From Echinococcus granulosus (Eukaryota > Platyhelminthes > Cestoda > Cyclophyllidea > Taeniidae): DNA of 64,000 nucleotides. Below, in pieces: positions 49,621-63,720 of this stretch. The stretch covers positions 440,799-504,798 of the forward strand of contig NW_020170402.1 in NCBI RefSeq assembly GCF_000524195.1, read 5' to 3'. A program made the translations under genes and the position numbers. The stretch's first letter is position 1; each line of letters opens with the position of its first letter. The notes beneath the pieces were generated by a model. It did no database searches, had not been told where the DNA came from, and saw only the letters and a program-made list of their open reading frames with translations.

Positions 49621-52600
49621 CAAGGAGAAGGTAAATTGTACACCTATTGTGGCTTCAAGGTATTTCAAGACGTCCTTTTCAGAATTCCTATAAGTTGCTG
49701 AATTACGACTTTTAAATGCCATTTTATTGCCTCACGGTTGGCAAAAGTGGCCTTCATGCTCTTGGTTAATTAACTTTAAGGTTTTCTATCATCCATCTAA
49801 AGGAGTACTGAAGAAATCCTTCCTCTTTCTCAGTGTAAAATTTATAGAGCAATCCACCGAGCCGCCCCAAAAGAGGACACATCTGTTTGGTTCCTCTTCA
49901 CTGCAGCAGCACACTGAAGTGTCTATAAATCACATCACTATGGTCGTCGGCATCGTTACTACCACCACCATCACTGCTTCCAGCATCAGCATCATTACCG
50001 CAATTCACAAGATCAACCTCGATTTTGCGTCTTCTGGGATAGAGTGGAAGGCATTCACATGGAGTGAAACTAGGTTTCTCAAGCCCCTGGCGAGAAAATT
50101 AAAGCAAAATTTATATTTTTTATGCTGCCTTTTCTTTCCCCACCTTAGACGTACCAGTAGAGCTCGATTCAAATTGGAACTGCAAAGATTATTGAAGAAG
50201 AGAAAAGAAGAGAATGAATTTTAAGAGGTAAATACCCTTCCGCGAGTGATTTTTCTCACCTTTTATCCAGTCCTGTCACATTCCGCATTAGATTAGGACA
50301 TCTATGGCTAGACGAATGATCACATTCTTGACTGGATGTTGTGATGGTTGGATAGGGGGTTCCACAACCAAACTATGGCTATTCCAGCTTTACTCCTGAC
50401 TGACGTATTATTTGAACACTCTACCGTGTCTTGAATGCACTCTTTTGTACATATAGATGCCAAGTGGTTGAATGTTTTGGTTGACAGCAGACTTTGTTCT
50501 TCACCGCACATGGTTGCATACACCACTGGCACCTGTCGCTTTAATTGATGTTGTTGTACTGAGTGTAAAACGGCATACCTGTCAATGACCACTGCGAGTG
50601 GTACAGCCTCATAGGGGATGAAATAAGGGGCCGATTTTCCTCCGTCATTGCCAGTGTCGGTGTCATACATTTTGTGGCCTGAATCGTAAAAGAAATTTAA
50701 TTACGAACTCAGTAATCAAGAAAGCCATGAAACACTTTCCAGATTTTCGTCATTCCGGACCGAATTGCAATTTGTGGAGCAAAAGAAAGGTGATTGCGAA
50801 GAAGCGGTGCTGGAAATGTAGCTCCCCTTTGAAGTTTGCTGCGGGCATTTGCGTCGATTACGAAGACGAAGTGCGCAGTGATGCTTCAAGTGGGGAAAGC
50901 TAACTAACAAGACAGACTAATCAAGCCAGGCAAAGAGGTTTTATTTAAGTGAAGGGCAAGTTTACAAAGTCGAGCAGAAAATAATCTCTTTATAAAGTGT
51001 CCCACAGACTCTATTGGAGAGAAAAATAAATTGCCTTCATTTTAACCCCCTTATTACCAGAATGCCACACCGAAGTTCTGTCCTGATCCTCTGATGAGGA
51101 GTCATTCATCAGAAAAAAAAATTTCCAAAACATATAGACTAAAGCTGAAACGATAAAGTGAATGTGGGATGCTGCTAGTCGGAGGGTAACTTCATTTCCC
51201 AGTCTTTGAGCGCCGGCTAAATTGATCACCCCAACGACGCAAGTGTTGTTGCCGCCATTCGAAAAGCCCTTACTTCTGGCGGTGTTTGCTTTACTTCTGG
51301 GAGGGATTCTGGCTGCGAATTTGCCAGAAGGTAGTTTTAAATCCCCTCTTTCGGCTGACTGATGATGAGTTTGGAGAAAGAGATCTGAGCTGTGGTTAAT
51401 TCAACTTTTTTTGCATTGGCCTTGCAATGCGGAAGAATTGCCCTAGCCTTAATAAAGCAAACCATTGTACCCTCTTCCAAAGGCCAATGGTCTGCTCGTC
51501 CATTTTCACCGTCAACAAATATGTGTCTTGTCCCACATTTCCGTATACATCTATTGAGAACCCTAGGTTGTTTTAGTGGGTAAAAATACTAGCACATTAT
51601 GGAGTACAGAGCTTTAAACCTATCTATGCAATAAAGTTGTGGGTACATGGCTTCAAAGTGCCTCTCTTGGTGGCGCTTCATGACGGTGGGCTTGTGATCG
51701 GCATCACTCGCCATGTCCGCCTTTTAGCTCAATGATGTAAAACCGGTGCGATGAGTCAAGGGGGGCTACGTGACTCTTTCCAGATTAAGACCTCCAAAAC
51801 AGAACACATACAGCTGGGAGCAAAGAACAAAAGGAATTTCAGTGAGAATGCAAATAATGAGCGGTAATGTGGTAAAAGGGTCGAGTAATGTGGTCAACAT
51901 CTGAGTACGGAGCCGAAAGGTCATCTCACGGATGATCCATGTCTCATAAAGAGGCTCTTAAGAGACGAATCTATGAATCGAGGTGCATTTGATTGTTCTT
52001 TTTAAAAGGAGAGCAGAAGAGCATCAATACATAAAGATGTTTTGCTGTTCTAACAGTAATAGTATTATTTGGGCTACCGGACTGAATGATTCACAGGTAA
52101 CTTAAAAACGAAGAGTTGCTACGTGAAATTCTATTGAAAGAGAAGGGATGACCACCCTAGATAGCAAATACATGGTCTATTCAAATCCTGACACTAAAAA
52201 CTGAAAGAAGTGCGCTTTCTCTCCAACTATGTACTTTCTGCATTTATTTTATTGCAAACGCTCCATTCTTCTATCTGCGCTGATTTTCATAAACTCACGT
52301 CGCACATTTGTGATGATATGATGCACCGATGATCACCAAAACTACTTGTAGGAATGTTTTGTAATAGCTTCTAAAATACAAAGTATATGTTAATTCCGTT
52401 TCAATTAATCTTTAAATTATTCATTGTCATAAGTAATTTTGCCTCAATCCTTACTTGATCTTGGCTCGCCTAAAGACCCTAGGCTTTAAAAGTTATTCAA
52501 CCATCCTTCACCACCTTAAAATTGCCCATTCTTGGTATAGATGGCTCTTTTTCTCTTGATGCATAATACAGCAACCAAAAGAAATATCATATTTCCTTAC

Positions 52601-55600
52601 CCAGTGAATCTAGTTTGATTTATGATGCAACTCGCCTGACAAGCGGTTCACACCAAAGGTCGCTACAAATCCCTTCTGATGCTCCGCAGTCCTCTCACTT
52701 GTTTACTTCTTTAAAACCCACTTTTCCAATTTATTTGTTAATCTAACGATTAAAGAAATCAGTTTAGGCTCTTATTTAAACTAAGCTTTAGTTTTACTAC
52801 CTCTGATATAAAATTATTGGCCACCTTCAAGGCAAAGGGCAGTTGAAGGAACAGGATGGGAATGAGGTCTCCTGCTTTGAGGCTAAACACTGACAATATG
52901 ACTGTTTAGAGATTAAATGGATCATATTGTCAAGACTACTTAATGAAGCAATTTTATAATTCGATAGAGTTTTTAGAAAAGGGCTAGACTAACTTCAGAG
53001 AGCCTCTTAAACGTCTACTCGTGCTGTACAGTCACTCCAACGTCCCCAAGGTGCCACAAATTTGCTGACAATTCTACTTCTTCGGCATGGTTTGTCTCTA
53101 AAAAGCCAGAGAAATGGCATTTCTAGTTCCGTCTATTGCTATCTCACTTTTGTTTTCCAACTCTCCATTCTGTTTTCCATGGGTTCATGTCGGTATCTAA
53201 TCCCATTGCTAGGAAAAGGTGACACTTCGCACCCGAGTACAAAGGAATATCATTGCGGGAATGGGGAGGATGAAAATGAGAAGATATCTGACATCCTTAT
53301 TCCTTCTCTCTTCTTAATCCCTCTCTCTCATGTCAAAATGTGATGTAAGACCTTCGCCTAGCATTGTTCGGATCCTCGAGATATGCGAGCCTGCGCTTCC
53401 CTACAAGCCAAGAACATCACAGTCTTCCGATTCACCCACTCTACGTTAGTTGTTGTCAAGAGAAGGTGTTCTCGCACACCTTCTGCCTGGATCCACCTGA
53501 TACCACCCGTACCTGGTTGGACCCTGTTTTATCACCGAGTATTGTGGAGTATGCAGATCTGACTTGAGTCCTAATTATTTGATATTCGGTAGGAAATTGT
53601 TAGTGAGCGATCCCACCTCCACTCTACCGTTAGCATGCGACCTATCACCATCAAGGCGATGGCAATCTGATTAGCATGGAGTGCTGCTTTGAAATTGTGG
53701 GATATTGGTGAGGGCCTGGTAAGTGAAAGCTTAAATGATGTGTTGGTTAGCTTAGTGAAGGCGGGCGGAAGTGGGAGTGGGAACCATTTGGGTTGATCGT
53801 ACCACAACTTTCCCAGTTAATACAGATGTGAATCGGGTGTTGTCAATCAAGTTAAACATGATCTCAAGTTGCTCTTGACATGTTCTCTCATCTGTTATTT
53901 TCACTTGCCCCGCCGTTATTCAGGATGAAGAATAGAGAGGCTACCCCCATTTGCTGCATCTCTCTGCAGGAGTACATTCAGCCACTGTTTACCACACCCC
54001 TTCCAAATGGTATGGAACAACTTGCCTGTCGTGAGAATAGCTTTTGTGTCTATGGGACCTTAGTAAACACGGTTTTTGAAACATTAATCATTGTCCGACA
54101 GGTCCAACTGACATTTTGTGACATGAGGGTGAAAAATGAGTCTCAATCCTTACTGGAAAAATTAGTAAATGTTAAGACTAAGGGTGCTAAAAGAAGGAAA
54201 AAAATGTTCACCTTAACCTTTCTAATAATTTTGAGGGTTAATTACCTCCTTTTATAAGGCGCTTTCTTTTTACAACCCCTTGTTCTGCTTGATAAGTACC
54301 TCAGGTGGCTTGTCAAAGGGGAAATCTGATCTGCTGAGGAGAAACCTTCGCAATCACGAAATTGGTCCAACCTCGTTACTGAGAGGGCGTGATTGACCCC
54401 CGAGGGGGTAACAAACTCAGATTTCCCCCTAACTCTTTGGCCATTTCTAAAATCCCACATCACCGCGATACACGTCGTCCTTCTTCAACCAATCTCACCC
54501 CAAAGGGCTCATATCCGCGGTGAAAGAAAAGTGACAAAGTATCACAGCACAAGGAAATAGTTCAAGTTTATCGTTTCTACTAATTTGAATTATCCAGGAC
54601 TGATTGTTACCTGGTGAAGCAAGTTCTATCCAACCGGATTTTACTATAGCATTTAGCGTCTCCCCTGAGGTCCCTGGTATGCTATGTCAAACTCGCGGTG
54701 ACCTGTGAGCCCTTGGAGGACAGCTTAGCCACAAGATTTTTCAGTAATACTAGGCAGTCCTAGAATAGTCCATTTTACTTCGTTGTCGGTAGGGTCCAGT
54801 GTGAGCGGACTTCCAGATATTGCAAGAGTTTATAAATGATTGCGTCCACCGTGCCTCTATAAGAAAGTTTAACCGCTCCGCCTCCACCTCAGGCTGAATG
54901 TGTGCGACTATAAGGAATGCCGTGGTGTTAAACTGTAACCACCATTACCAGGGTGTGCTTGAGGTCTCCCCCAGACTCGAGTAGATCCCCAGTGTCATGG
55001 GAATATTCGCTCACCTCTATTCTACACAAGCACTTCCACTCACTTTTTTTAAAACAATTCACGAAATGCGCGTTGAGTATTAGTGATAAAATACGCTCGC
55101 CATATACTACTACTACTGGTGGTCTCACATCCAGTAGTATGATCCATCGAATTAGGGCCAGAGGCAAAAATACCAGTTTGACCTGAACGCACCAAACAAA
55201 TGGGCTTTTGTTAGGAAAAAGGAAAAAATTTGAATATCGTTTGACCTCACGAATGTAACGTTTCTGTTTTAAAAATGTCGGAGCATTATGGTTTAAGTGT
55301 AACAATTTCAAGACCAAGAATACAATGATATGTGAGGTCAGGAAATTAGGCGTTAATCAGCAATCCAAGAATCAGGCCAAACTTTTCTAATTTTCTTTGT
55401 TTACACAGTACACTATGTTAAGATTCCAAATCTGGGAATTTGGAGGCTCTGCCTTCAATCTTAACAATAGCACTAAAGTTGATTAAGCTAGTTAAATTCC
55501 AAATCCAATTGTGCACTTGAAGTGAGCAAGGAGCAACAGGGCCCTGTTAAATTCAAAGATGCAAACCTGCTTATGTAGGGATCGCCATCCTATGCGTTTC

Positions 55601-58600
55601 ATCCTGTCTGTGATTTATGGAGATGACTTGTGATTGTAAGGAACTCTGGCGAGTTTTATTCAGGCAAAACCATGAGTCGTATAGCCGTGGGATTAAACTT
55701 CTACCTCTGTTGAAGGTATGGGAATAGAAGAGAAGGATATTCACAGCTTGTGAAATGTTAAAAATTTTTGAGATTTTGTCTTCGATTAAAAGTAAGACCT
55801 TTCAGATCGCTTGTTGGGGCTTTAAAGAATGTTTGAATTTCCCTACTTTTTGGGGATTTGAGTAGCATCTTCGTTGTTCCTCTCTCTTACTTCCTGCTGC
55901 AGACTCTAGGATTGGGAAGAATGAGTAGAGTAGGACATCAGATAGTGTGCAGTGCAGCTGTTTACAAGTTTTAACCTTTCCTTCCCCACCTTTTGAACCG
56001 GTGGCGGCCGATTGACCACGAGGATGGTGTCAGCTGACAACTTGTCATCCAAATGGTGAACCGCGAAAACCAGCTATTAACGGTTTAAATATCGAACGGG
56101 CTCTCATTCATTTTGATCAATCCAGATAACCTTTACGGAAAAGTGATAGTCCTTTTGATTAAAAATTGCGCTAACCAAACCTCACCGCTTTCCAGCCAAG
56201 ACGAGTTTTTCCCTTATTCCTCAAAATTCCGTTGATGCAAACAGCAAACCTGATTTCAGAGGCATCAAGTAACTCAACAACTTTGGGTCATCTTTCGTAA
56301 AGAAGTCGTGGAGAGCTTCGAAAGATTCTTAACCAATCTTATTTGGTAAGGTAATAATCCTTATAGTCTGCCATTCTCCCACATTTGCAGTGGCTTTGGC
56401 CACTTCATTTTCCACCACGCTTTTGCTTTTGACCAGCCTATCCTACCACCTTTTAATTGCATGATTAGCTAACACGAATGCCAAGGAAGTGCGACATTTA
56501 TTACGTGGAGCTCGGAAAAACATCACTAGAGAAATACGGAGGCGGGAGGCGAGAGGGTATCTTCCTCCGCACTTTTCATTCCAAAATAGGATATGAGATC
56601 TTCCCATAGCCGTTTTGCAATTTGGGGCAAACTTCTGAGCCACCTGCCACCTTATCTCCACCTGACTAAGCTTGTACTGTGTGTGTATGTGGTGGACTGC
56701 ATGTGGAGTCGTTTACCAGGTAGCGTTCACTTGATGAATGTCAAGCACTTGAGGTTGACGCCTATCTGTTGTGCATACTCCGATACAAACCATAGGTATG
56801 TAAGACGACGTATTTTTGGGAAGCAATGATGACTTGCCCAGAGGGCAGTCCTACCTCTACAAGATATCGCATTACCCAAAACCATGAAATTTAGTCCCTA
56901 GAAGATTTTTTGCCTTAGGGTGCGAAGGAGGAAGTCCTGAGTGATGGTATTCACCTTCCCATAGTTTTAGAATCGGACAATCACTTGGAAAGTGAAATAA
57001 ACAATTGGGAAATGAATGTAATATAGGTGAGAAAGGAGGTGGTTACGGCTAACATTTTTTGGAGCTTCTGATGGTGGTAGAAGACGCCTGATAAATGTGA
57101 GATTCACTAAGAACTTGTTCGTAAAAATACAAATATTCAAAGAAGGCTTTCTTGGTTTTCATCAATGGTATGGACCCATTTGGTCAACTTACATCCCTGC
57201 TTTTGTCATGACAGAGTCAAGAGCTCATCCATTGGTTATCAAAACAATTAGAAATTTTACAGCTACGAGTGTGTCCCCGCGTTAAACGGTAATCAAAGAA
57301 TTCACAGCCTAGATTAAGGAATTGTCGTCATTCGGTATAACTTATGGAAAAAATATAGTCGAATTGGCCTCTGGCTCTAATCGGGAGGCTCGGATGGACC
57401 TCGCGGCGGAGAGGACAGCATCAATCTTCAGGTCCGGAATGACCTCCATCCTCACACATTTGTACCATTCCAAAAGATCGTAAACTTGCTGTGGTTAGAA
57501 GTGCATATAGAACTTGTGTCCACGTCCGCACTTAGCGGCCCAAACTGCTTCATATCAACTTGGCATTGCAATGTTGTTTGATTGTGTATATTCAGAGCCA
57601 CATCACACCAGCTCTCCAAGGACAACACCTTTATATACTACCCGGTGTGCAATCTCACCGATCTTCAATGTGGGACCTCTAAAACAGTAAAACACAGTCA
57701 CTTTAACTGGTTAGCCCCGCACGCGCGCTCAATCTGCGCAGTGCTTGTGTCATTCTGACTTTTGAAAGATGCAGAAATTGGTGAGAGAATTCTTTTGAAA
57801 GATGCAGCAGAAGTGGAGGAAGTGCGAGGCAGCCGTCCCCTCTACTTTCTTACCCCCTCCTCATCCCACCCATTTGCAAGACACCTGTTCTCGTGCAAGG
57901 GAGCGGCTCAAGATACAAACTGTCACCACACACAAAGGTGGGTGAAGGACCAAGCTACCTCGCTCTCCATCTCAGTGGCAGAGTCGGCACCACACACCTC
58001 TGCATTTGGCTGGTTATTGGGGTCACCGCTTTGCGCATGTCCTGTTTTTTCTGCGTTTTCGCCGTACACTCTCACGTTTCCTCTATTCCCGTGCGTGCGT
58101 CCGCGGGTTGTGGTTGCAGCATTTAGCGGGGTGGTCAAGCGAGCAAGAACGGTGTGGAACAGGCGGGTAGCGCTGCGATTTGACATCCCTTTTCACTCTC
58201 ACTCACTCGCTAGCTGGTCGTGTGTGTCACTTTTAGATGAAAACGATACACATTTCTTGCCTGGCTTCCTTACCCACGGAATGCATTTGCTCTATTCGGT
58301 GATGGTGGTTGGTATGGACAGCAGTTTCTAGATAAATTTCTTTACAAGGGGAATTGATTTAAGTTGCTAACTGATGGCCCTAAGATATGGCCCAGTGACT
58401 CAATGAGACGATCCCAAGGTCCGATCTAAGATCAGGCACTTTAACACTTGCCGCTAGAGCAATTTCATAATTAATAAAAAAATCAGTCATTAATTTTTCT
58501 ACGAAAAACCATTACTTCCCCACTCCAAAGCACTGCTTTCCTCCTAAGGAGATGAGTAAATGTCCCCAGTCTATTTGAAATGTGATACTCTTTGACAGGT

Positions 58601-60130
58601 AAGTACAGGACCCCCTCGGTGATATTTTGCACCTTGAAGGTGCAGGCTAACCATATTGTCTTAAATTAGACCTCCCTATATCCAAAGAGAGTTAGGAGAG
58701 CGTTTATGATCATTTTTAGTTTTAGGATGCATTAACGTGTGACGCAGTCTGTTAAACTCTCCGGTGGCGCGCAATGACGCCATTCTAGCCAATAGTAATT
58801 ACTCAGGGATAAAGGTTTGGACAAAGGCGGAAGAGTAATGAAAATTAGTTAACTCTGTTACTGAAATGTTGTGGAACCATCCTATTAATGAATTACGAGG
58901 CTAAGCAGGTGAAAAACCACTGCTTTTTAGTCGAGAACAGTCAGGCAAACATACCTCGTGATTTCTTCTTTGAAAAAACCTCGTTGGTGCAAATGAATAA
59001 AGTTGAGGTGTTTAAAGAGGGGCTTGAAACAAGGATTAATTTATGAGGAATAGTTTTTTCGTAAATGAATTCCGAATCCTTCAAATTTGGTGAAATCAAA
59101 AGGTTGATACTTGATCAAAACCACTAGATGTGTCCTTTGGTTGGAAAATCGCAGCATTTTGTTTCACTGCCTTGCCACTTAGTGATAAGCTTCATGTTTT
59201 CTAGTAACGGTGTCTTAAAACGGTTTTGTAAATAACTACGTGAATGTATTTTACTGATGACAGCGACTCTTTTAAATGCTACAAGACCTACTAATTCACG
59301 CGTGGCGAGGATTTGGGGAGAATTATGTCTCAAAAGACATATTTGTTGCTGAGATCTATTAAGAAATTAGGTGGCAAACAAAGTCATATCGCCTAAAGAG
59401 TCAAAAAATGTCCTCAAATCAAGAAAGTTAATCTGTTTGTGAAACCTTTTAGGTTATTCTTAGTTGATACATAAGGCAATATCACACCGGTAGCGAGCAT
59501 GTCATTAATGGATTCAAGTCCGAAAAAAGTTCAAAACAAGTGAGAAGATTTTTTAAATTCATATGAATGTTGCAGCCCCATCGCCTTTACAAACTGCTTC
59601 TTGAAATCAGTAAACATTTAGATGGAAATCGGTTAAACAGAACTATAAAAGCCTCTTCTTGGATCATGTTTGTGGCTTCGAGTTGTGCATAAATAGTTAG
59701 TCCAAGTCCTTGTAATGTAATTTTGCAAATAAAAAGGCTTGATTCTTGGTATTTCTGTTTACATGGTCCTCAAGTGATACCACCTTAGCTATGAAGGGAG
59801 AGAAATTAATGGCAAGACTGATGAAATTGGAGGGCAGTTTGACAATTATGGCATCGTCCTGAGGATAAGACTACAGAATGCTATTGAGTCAACAGTACTA
59901 GTTATGTTTTCCTTGTCCTGTTTTAGGCAGTTTCTGTTCGATTTTTAGAAATAATAACCGCCTCAGCAAACAAAATTGCAGTAAACTCCAACGAAGTTTG
60001 ATATGTGAGCATAATTCCACTTCTGTCCCATTAGTGAAATGTATTTAGCGGATAGCATATTAAAACTAGACAGTTCGTAAGGAAAGATCTGCCAAAGTAA
60101 TAGCTTCTGATGCAAGTTTGAGGATGCGCA

Positions 60131-60143
60131 GGGGGGGGGGGGG
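60131..60143. repeat. Run of 13 G
   Basis: An uninterrupted run of 13 G, the same length as the run at 13148-13160. Length may be limited by sequencing or assembly. Confidence 0.8.
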
Positions 60144-60717
60144 AATGACTGGTGGTTGAGCCACCGTCTTCTCAACGAAGCAGGATCCAACAAAATAATG
60201 AATCAGCCCCTTTTGGATATTCTTTTGACCTGTTCATGATGAAATGATGTCATTCTTTGAGCTTCCTTAATCTAAAAATTACATAGCTAGGAAAGCGGAT
60301 AGGACCCTCTTCGGACGGTTCTCGTTCTTGGCCTCGGCTTCATTAAACCGAGCTTCAAAACTCCTGAAAATGTGTTTCCTCAACTAAATATAAATTTCTT
60401 ATTTCTAGTTTATATATCAACTTAATTGGACAGTCTAGAAGTACCGAATGATTGATGATTAGGTAGATTACAGTGCTCGCCGCCAGATTCAGGATTACTC
60501 TTTAACGAAATGATTTTGGGAGGGAAGACTTGAGAGGCAATATTTTATGGGCTGAACAAAAATAAACTACGTGAATGTGGTTGGAAGAATTTTAAAAAAG
60601 TACAAAGCTTCCAAAACATTTCGTTTGTTGAATTCATCACCCCTACAATGCTTTTCGCCCCTAAAATCTTTAAAAAAAATTAGCCTTAGCCGTCTTCGTT
60701 TTAGTTTTAGCGCCTTG

Positions 60718-60885
60718 AAGCTTCCTTAAAGAAGAAGGGAGGCATAATACTCGGGGCAGAATACGTATTGAGGAAGAGTATAGGGGCTGAGGTGCTACTA
60801 GCATGGTTTGGAGTCCATGTTACGGGGCGGAAGTGAAATTACCTCTGCCCTATTGTAACCAGGTGATCAAAGTGAAGAGTTAAGC
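60718..60885 (+). repeat. Dispersed repeat copy 9 (plus orientation)
   Basis: It carries GGAGGCATAATACTCGGGGC, AGAATACGTATTGAGGAAG, TAGCATGGTTTGGAGTCCAT and GGCGGAAGTG, then AGTGAAGAGTTAAGC at the 3' end. The stem keeps CATGG/CCATG. Confidence 0.65.
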
Positions 60886-62405
60886 AAACACTGGAAGCAT
60901 TAAACAGCCTCACCTTCAGTTCCCAACCATTTATATTACCTTCCTCGTAATTCTGAGATCACCCAATGCCAAGAAATGTGGGAAACTTTACCTAAAGGAG
61001 CAGGATGGGCATGTGAGAATGTGGATAAGATAGTTTAGTCCTCTCTTCCTTCCACACTGGAGTGCATTAATAAGGTCTTCTCAGGCCTTCGCCTTGCGAA
61101 ATAAGGCATGAGAAGAGAATCATTTTCCAAATGATTGACTACTCCTGGTTGTTCCTCAAAAAAGAGCCTTTCTTGCACACCTTCGTGAAAAAGACCTGAG
61201 TGGTAACTGTTGAGTCTTCAGCAAGTGAACGTTCCCGTCCCCGGTCTACCACATATCTAGAACAGGTACAAACTCCTGGGTTGTTAAGGCGCATCCCTTA
61301 GAAGGTTTTTAGGTAAGCAGTGAGTGAATAGTTAGAGGTCAGTCCAATTTGTATCCATCCACTTCACATTGAAAATTAAAATCCACTTCTTACTGCATTT
61401 CACTTTGTCAGTTAGTTAGTCAGCAAACGTTACGAAGTCAACGGGAAGTAGAGACATCGACTCTAAATTCTTTGTCTTCCGCCTCTTCGACTGGGCGTTG
61501 ATAAAATTGACACCACTGACTAATTCAAACTTCATTTATAACAACCGAGGACACAGGTTACAAAAATTTTGTTGTTACCTGGGCATTTGGCAGGGTCAAG
61601 CTATCAGATGCCCATGAAGGTTAGCTCGGTCTTCGGTATTCCTCTCTTCAATAACTTGTGTCCAGTGAGACGTCCACTCGCAGACTCAGTGGTAGGATGG
61701 ACACACGGGTGCATTGGCCTTGGACCGGACATTTGAGCTGCTCCAACAGAGTACAAGAATAGTTGTCAGCTGTCAGCAATGTGTTTCGGTAGCATCGGAA
61801 AAGCCTTAGCACAGCTTCCGTCGTGTTTATTTTCTCCCCTTTCAATTACTTTGAAATCCTTTAATCATAGTTTTAACGGCGAAATGGGTAATGAAAGGCG
61901 AAAAATGGATTTCGCTTAGTAATTCCGGTGATGCATCGGCACGCCCCCGCATGTCAATGGCACCATGGCTAGAGTTATGACCCAGATGCATTTATGCTTG
62001 TGGGCCACTTCAAATGCCATCTCTCCTACGCATCAAACAAACAACACCTCATGCAATCAGTTCAGCTTTCAGTGTAACTGTTAAAATTTAATTCAAGATC
62101 TACCAAAGCATGATAAATACATTACTATTTGTAATCAGAATCTCGCATCGTACAAGAAGCGTAGCTTGAGTCTTTTGAGGCATCAGTGAATGTCTTTACA
62201 ATCTTTCTGTTGCTCTCTAATCTCGGCTATTTGTCAGTACGTTCTTCCCCATTCATACAACACGTATTTGATTAATTATATTCTGCGCCTTTTGGGCACC
62301 GGTGGTTCTGTCCTTACGACGACACCGTATAGCTCTGCTGTGTTTTCCAACCTAAGCCCCGGATCTGTTAATCTTTTTTGGCAATAAACCTATTGTTGCG
62401 ACACA

Positions 62406-62570
62406 AGACGTCCCCGAAGGCAAAAGAAGGTCCAATACTAGGGTTGAATGTGCATTGCCTACGTCCAGAAAAGCTAAAAGAGCCATTGGCATGGCTCGGA
62501 GGCCATGCAGTCGAGAGGGAGCACAGTTGCGGATCCTTAAGTGTTTGTTAAACCAAAACGGAGAGTTAAA
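62406..62570 (+). repeat. Dispersed repeat copy 10 (plus orientation)
   Basis: The most complete copy: CAATACTAGGGTTGAATG, TGCATTGCCTACGTCCAGAA, a perfect 7-bp hairpin GCATGGC/GCCATGC (62489-62495 with 62502-62508), then GCGGATCCTTAAGTG and ACCAAAACGGAGAGTTAAA. Confidence 0.7.
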
Positions 62571-63700
62571 TAAATAATTAATGTATTGATCCTATTTCCT
62601 GATTTGTGTGCCTTATAGCGTCGTGGGCTGCTCTGATGTCAACGATGCTGAGTCCTGTAAAGTTTGAGGTAGTGAGACACTGATACCCGTGAGCTTTATA
62701 ACATCGTCGGGGGTACCACAGAGGCCACAATGGTTGCAGAGCCAATCCAATAGAAGAACAATCTTACTTTTGATGTTCGTCAAAGACGTCCTTGCGGGAA
62801 GGTATCGACTGCGGCTTACCTTGCCTGTGGAAGGGCCATAACAAAAGAGCTGTCAAAAAACACCGGGTTCTGACATTTGCTTCTATCTCAAATACATCAT
62901 TATGGCTAGCAATGAGCCAGGACCACATTTGAACGAACTGATAACGTCCATGTCAGAAATTCTTCCAATACCGAAATGACGAACAATTATGCACGACCAT
63001 GATCTGTGAACACGATACCTTTTTACGCTGCAGTGAATTGATAGTTGCCCAAATGGATACCTTTGCAACAGAAGTAACAAGAGAGTGGATGAAGAGTGTA
63101 CCTCCTGGGCGCTTTTTGTCTTACGCTTCTTATAAAAGGGATTTGTTTTGGGGAAGATATACTTGAGAAAAGAGATTGTAATAGGAATGCCTTTGCTGCG
63201 GAAATTCATCCTGCCCACAGCCCTAATTTAAGAGATTCATTCACCAATCTTCTTTTCCAAATTGAGGTCAATATCAACTTCCTCATATATTTTTTAAGGA
63301 CGAAGGGCGGCAATTTGACGTCCAATGACACGCACACAGAAGACAAGGTCACCCGACCAATAGTCAGTGCCCTCCTGGTCATCGGGGACAATACCACTGC
63401 TTCAGCCATAAAATTGTCTAAACAAGTGGCAATTCACTTAGAGATGGTCGAAAGGAGTCCGGTAGCAAGCATGAACACACTGGCAGGCATGTATGCATGT
63501 AGGCATGTTCACGTGTGACGAATTAGAATAACCGCGTGACTCATGGTGGCTCCCTCCTCCAGAGTGAGGTGATGCACTGTCCCTCCCTTTTGACAGGTGA
63601 TTGACCCGGTTTTGTGGCCACTTGAGGAGCACCGTCCCTGTAGCATCGGCAAAATTCTAATTGGCAGTGGTACTAGTGAGGAACGAAATGACTTCAATTT

Positions 63701-63720
63701 GTTTATTTATTTATATATTT
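63701..63720. repeat. TTTA microsatellite
   Basis: A short run of GTTTATTTATTTATATATTT near the end of the window. Confidence 0.6.

Noticed and set aside
49727..50224. 165-codon open frame on the plus strand
   Set aside because: Composition-driven Thr/Ile/Ser runs, no recognisable domain, and it begins next to a repeat copy.
57762..58331. 189-codon open frame on the plus strand
   Set aside because: It is the longest unexplained frame in the right flank, but it shows no domain, no signal peptide and no conserved neighbours; another frame of similar quality overlaps it. Most likely chance in a locally C+T-rich stretch.
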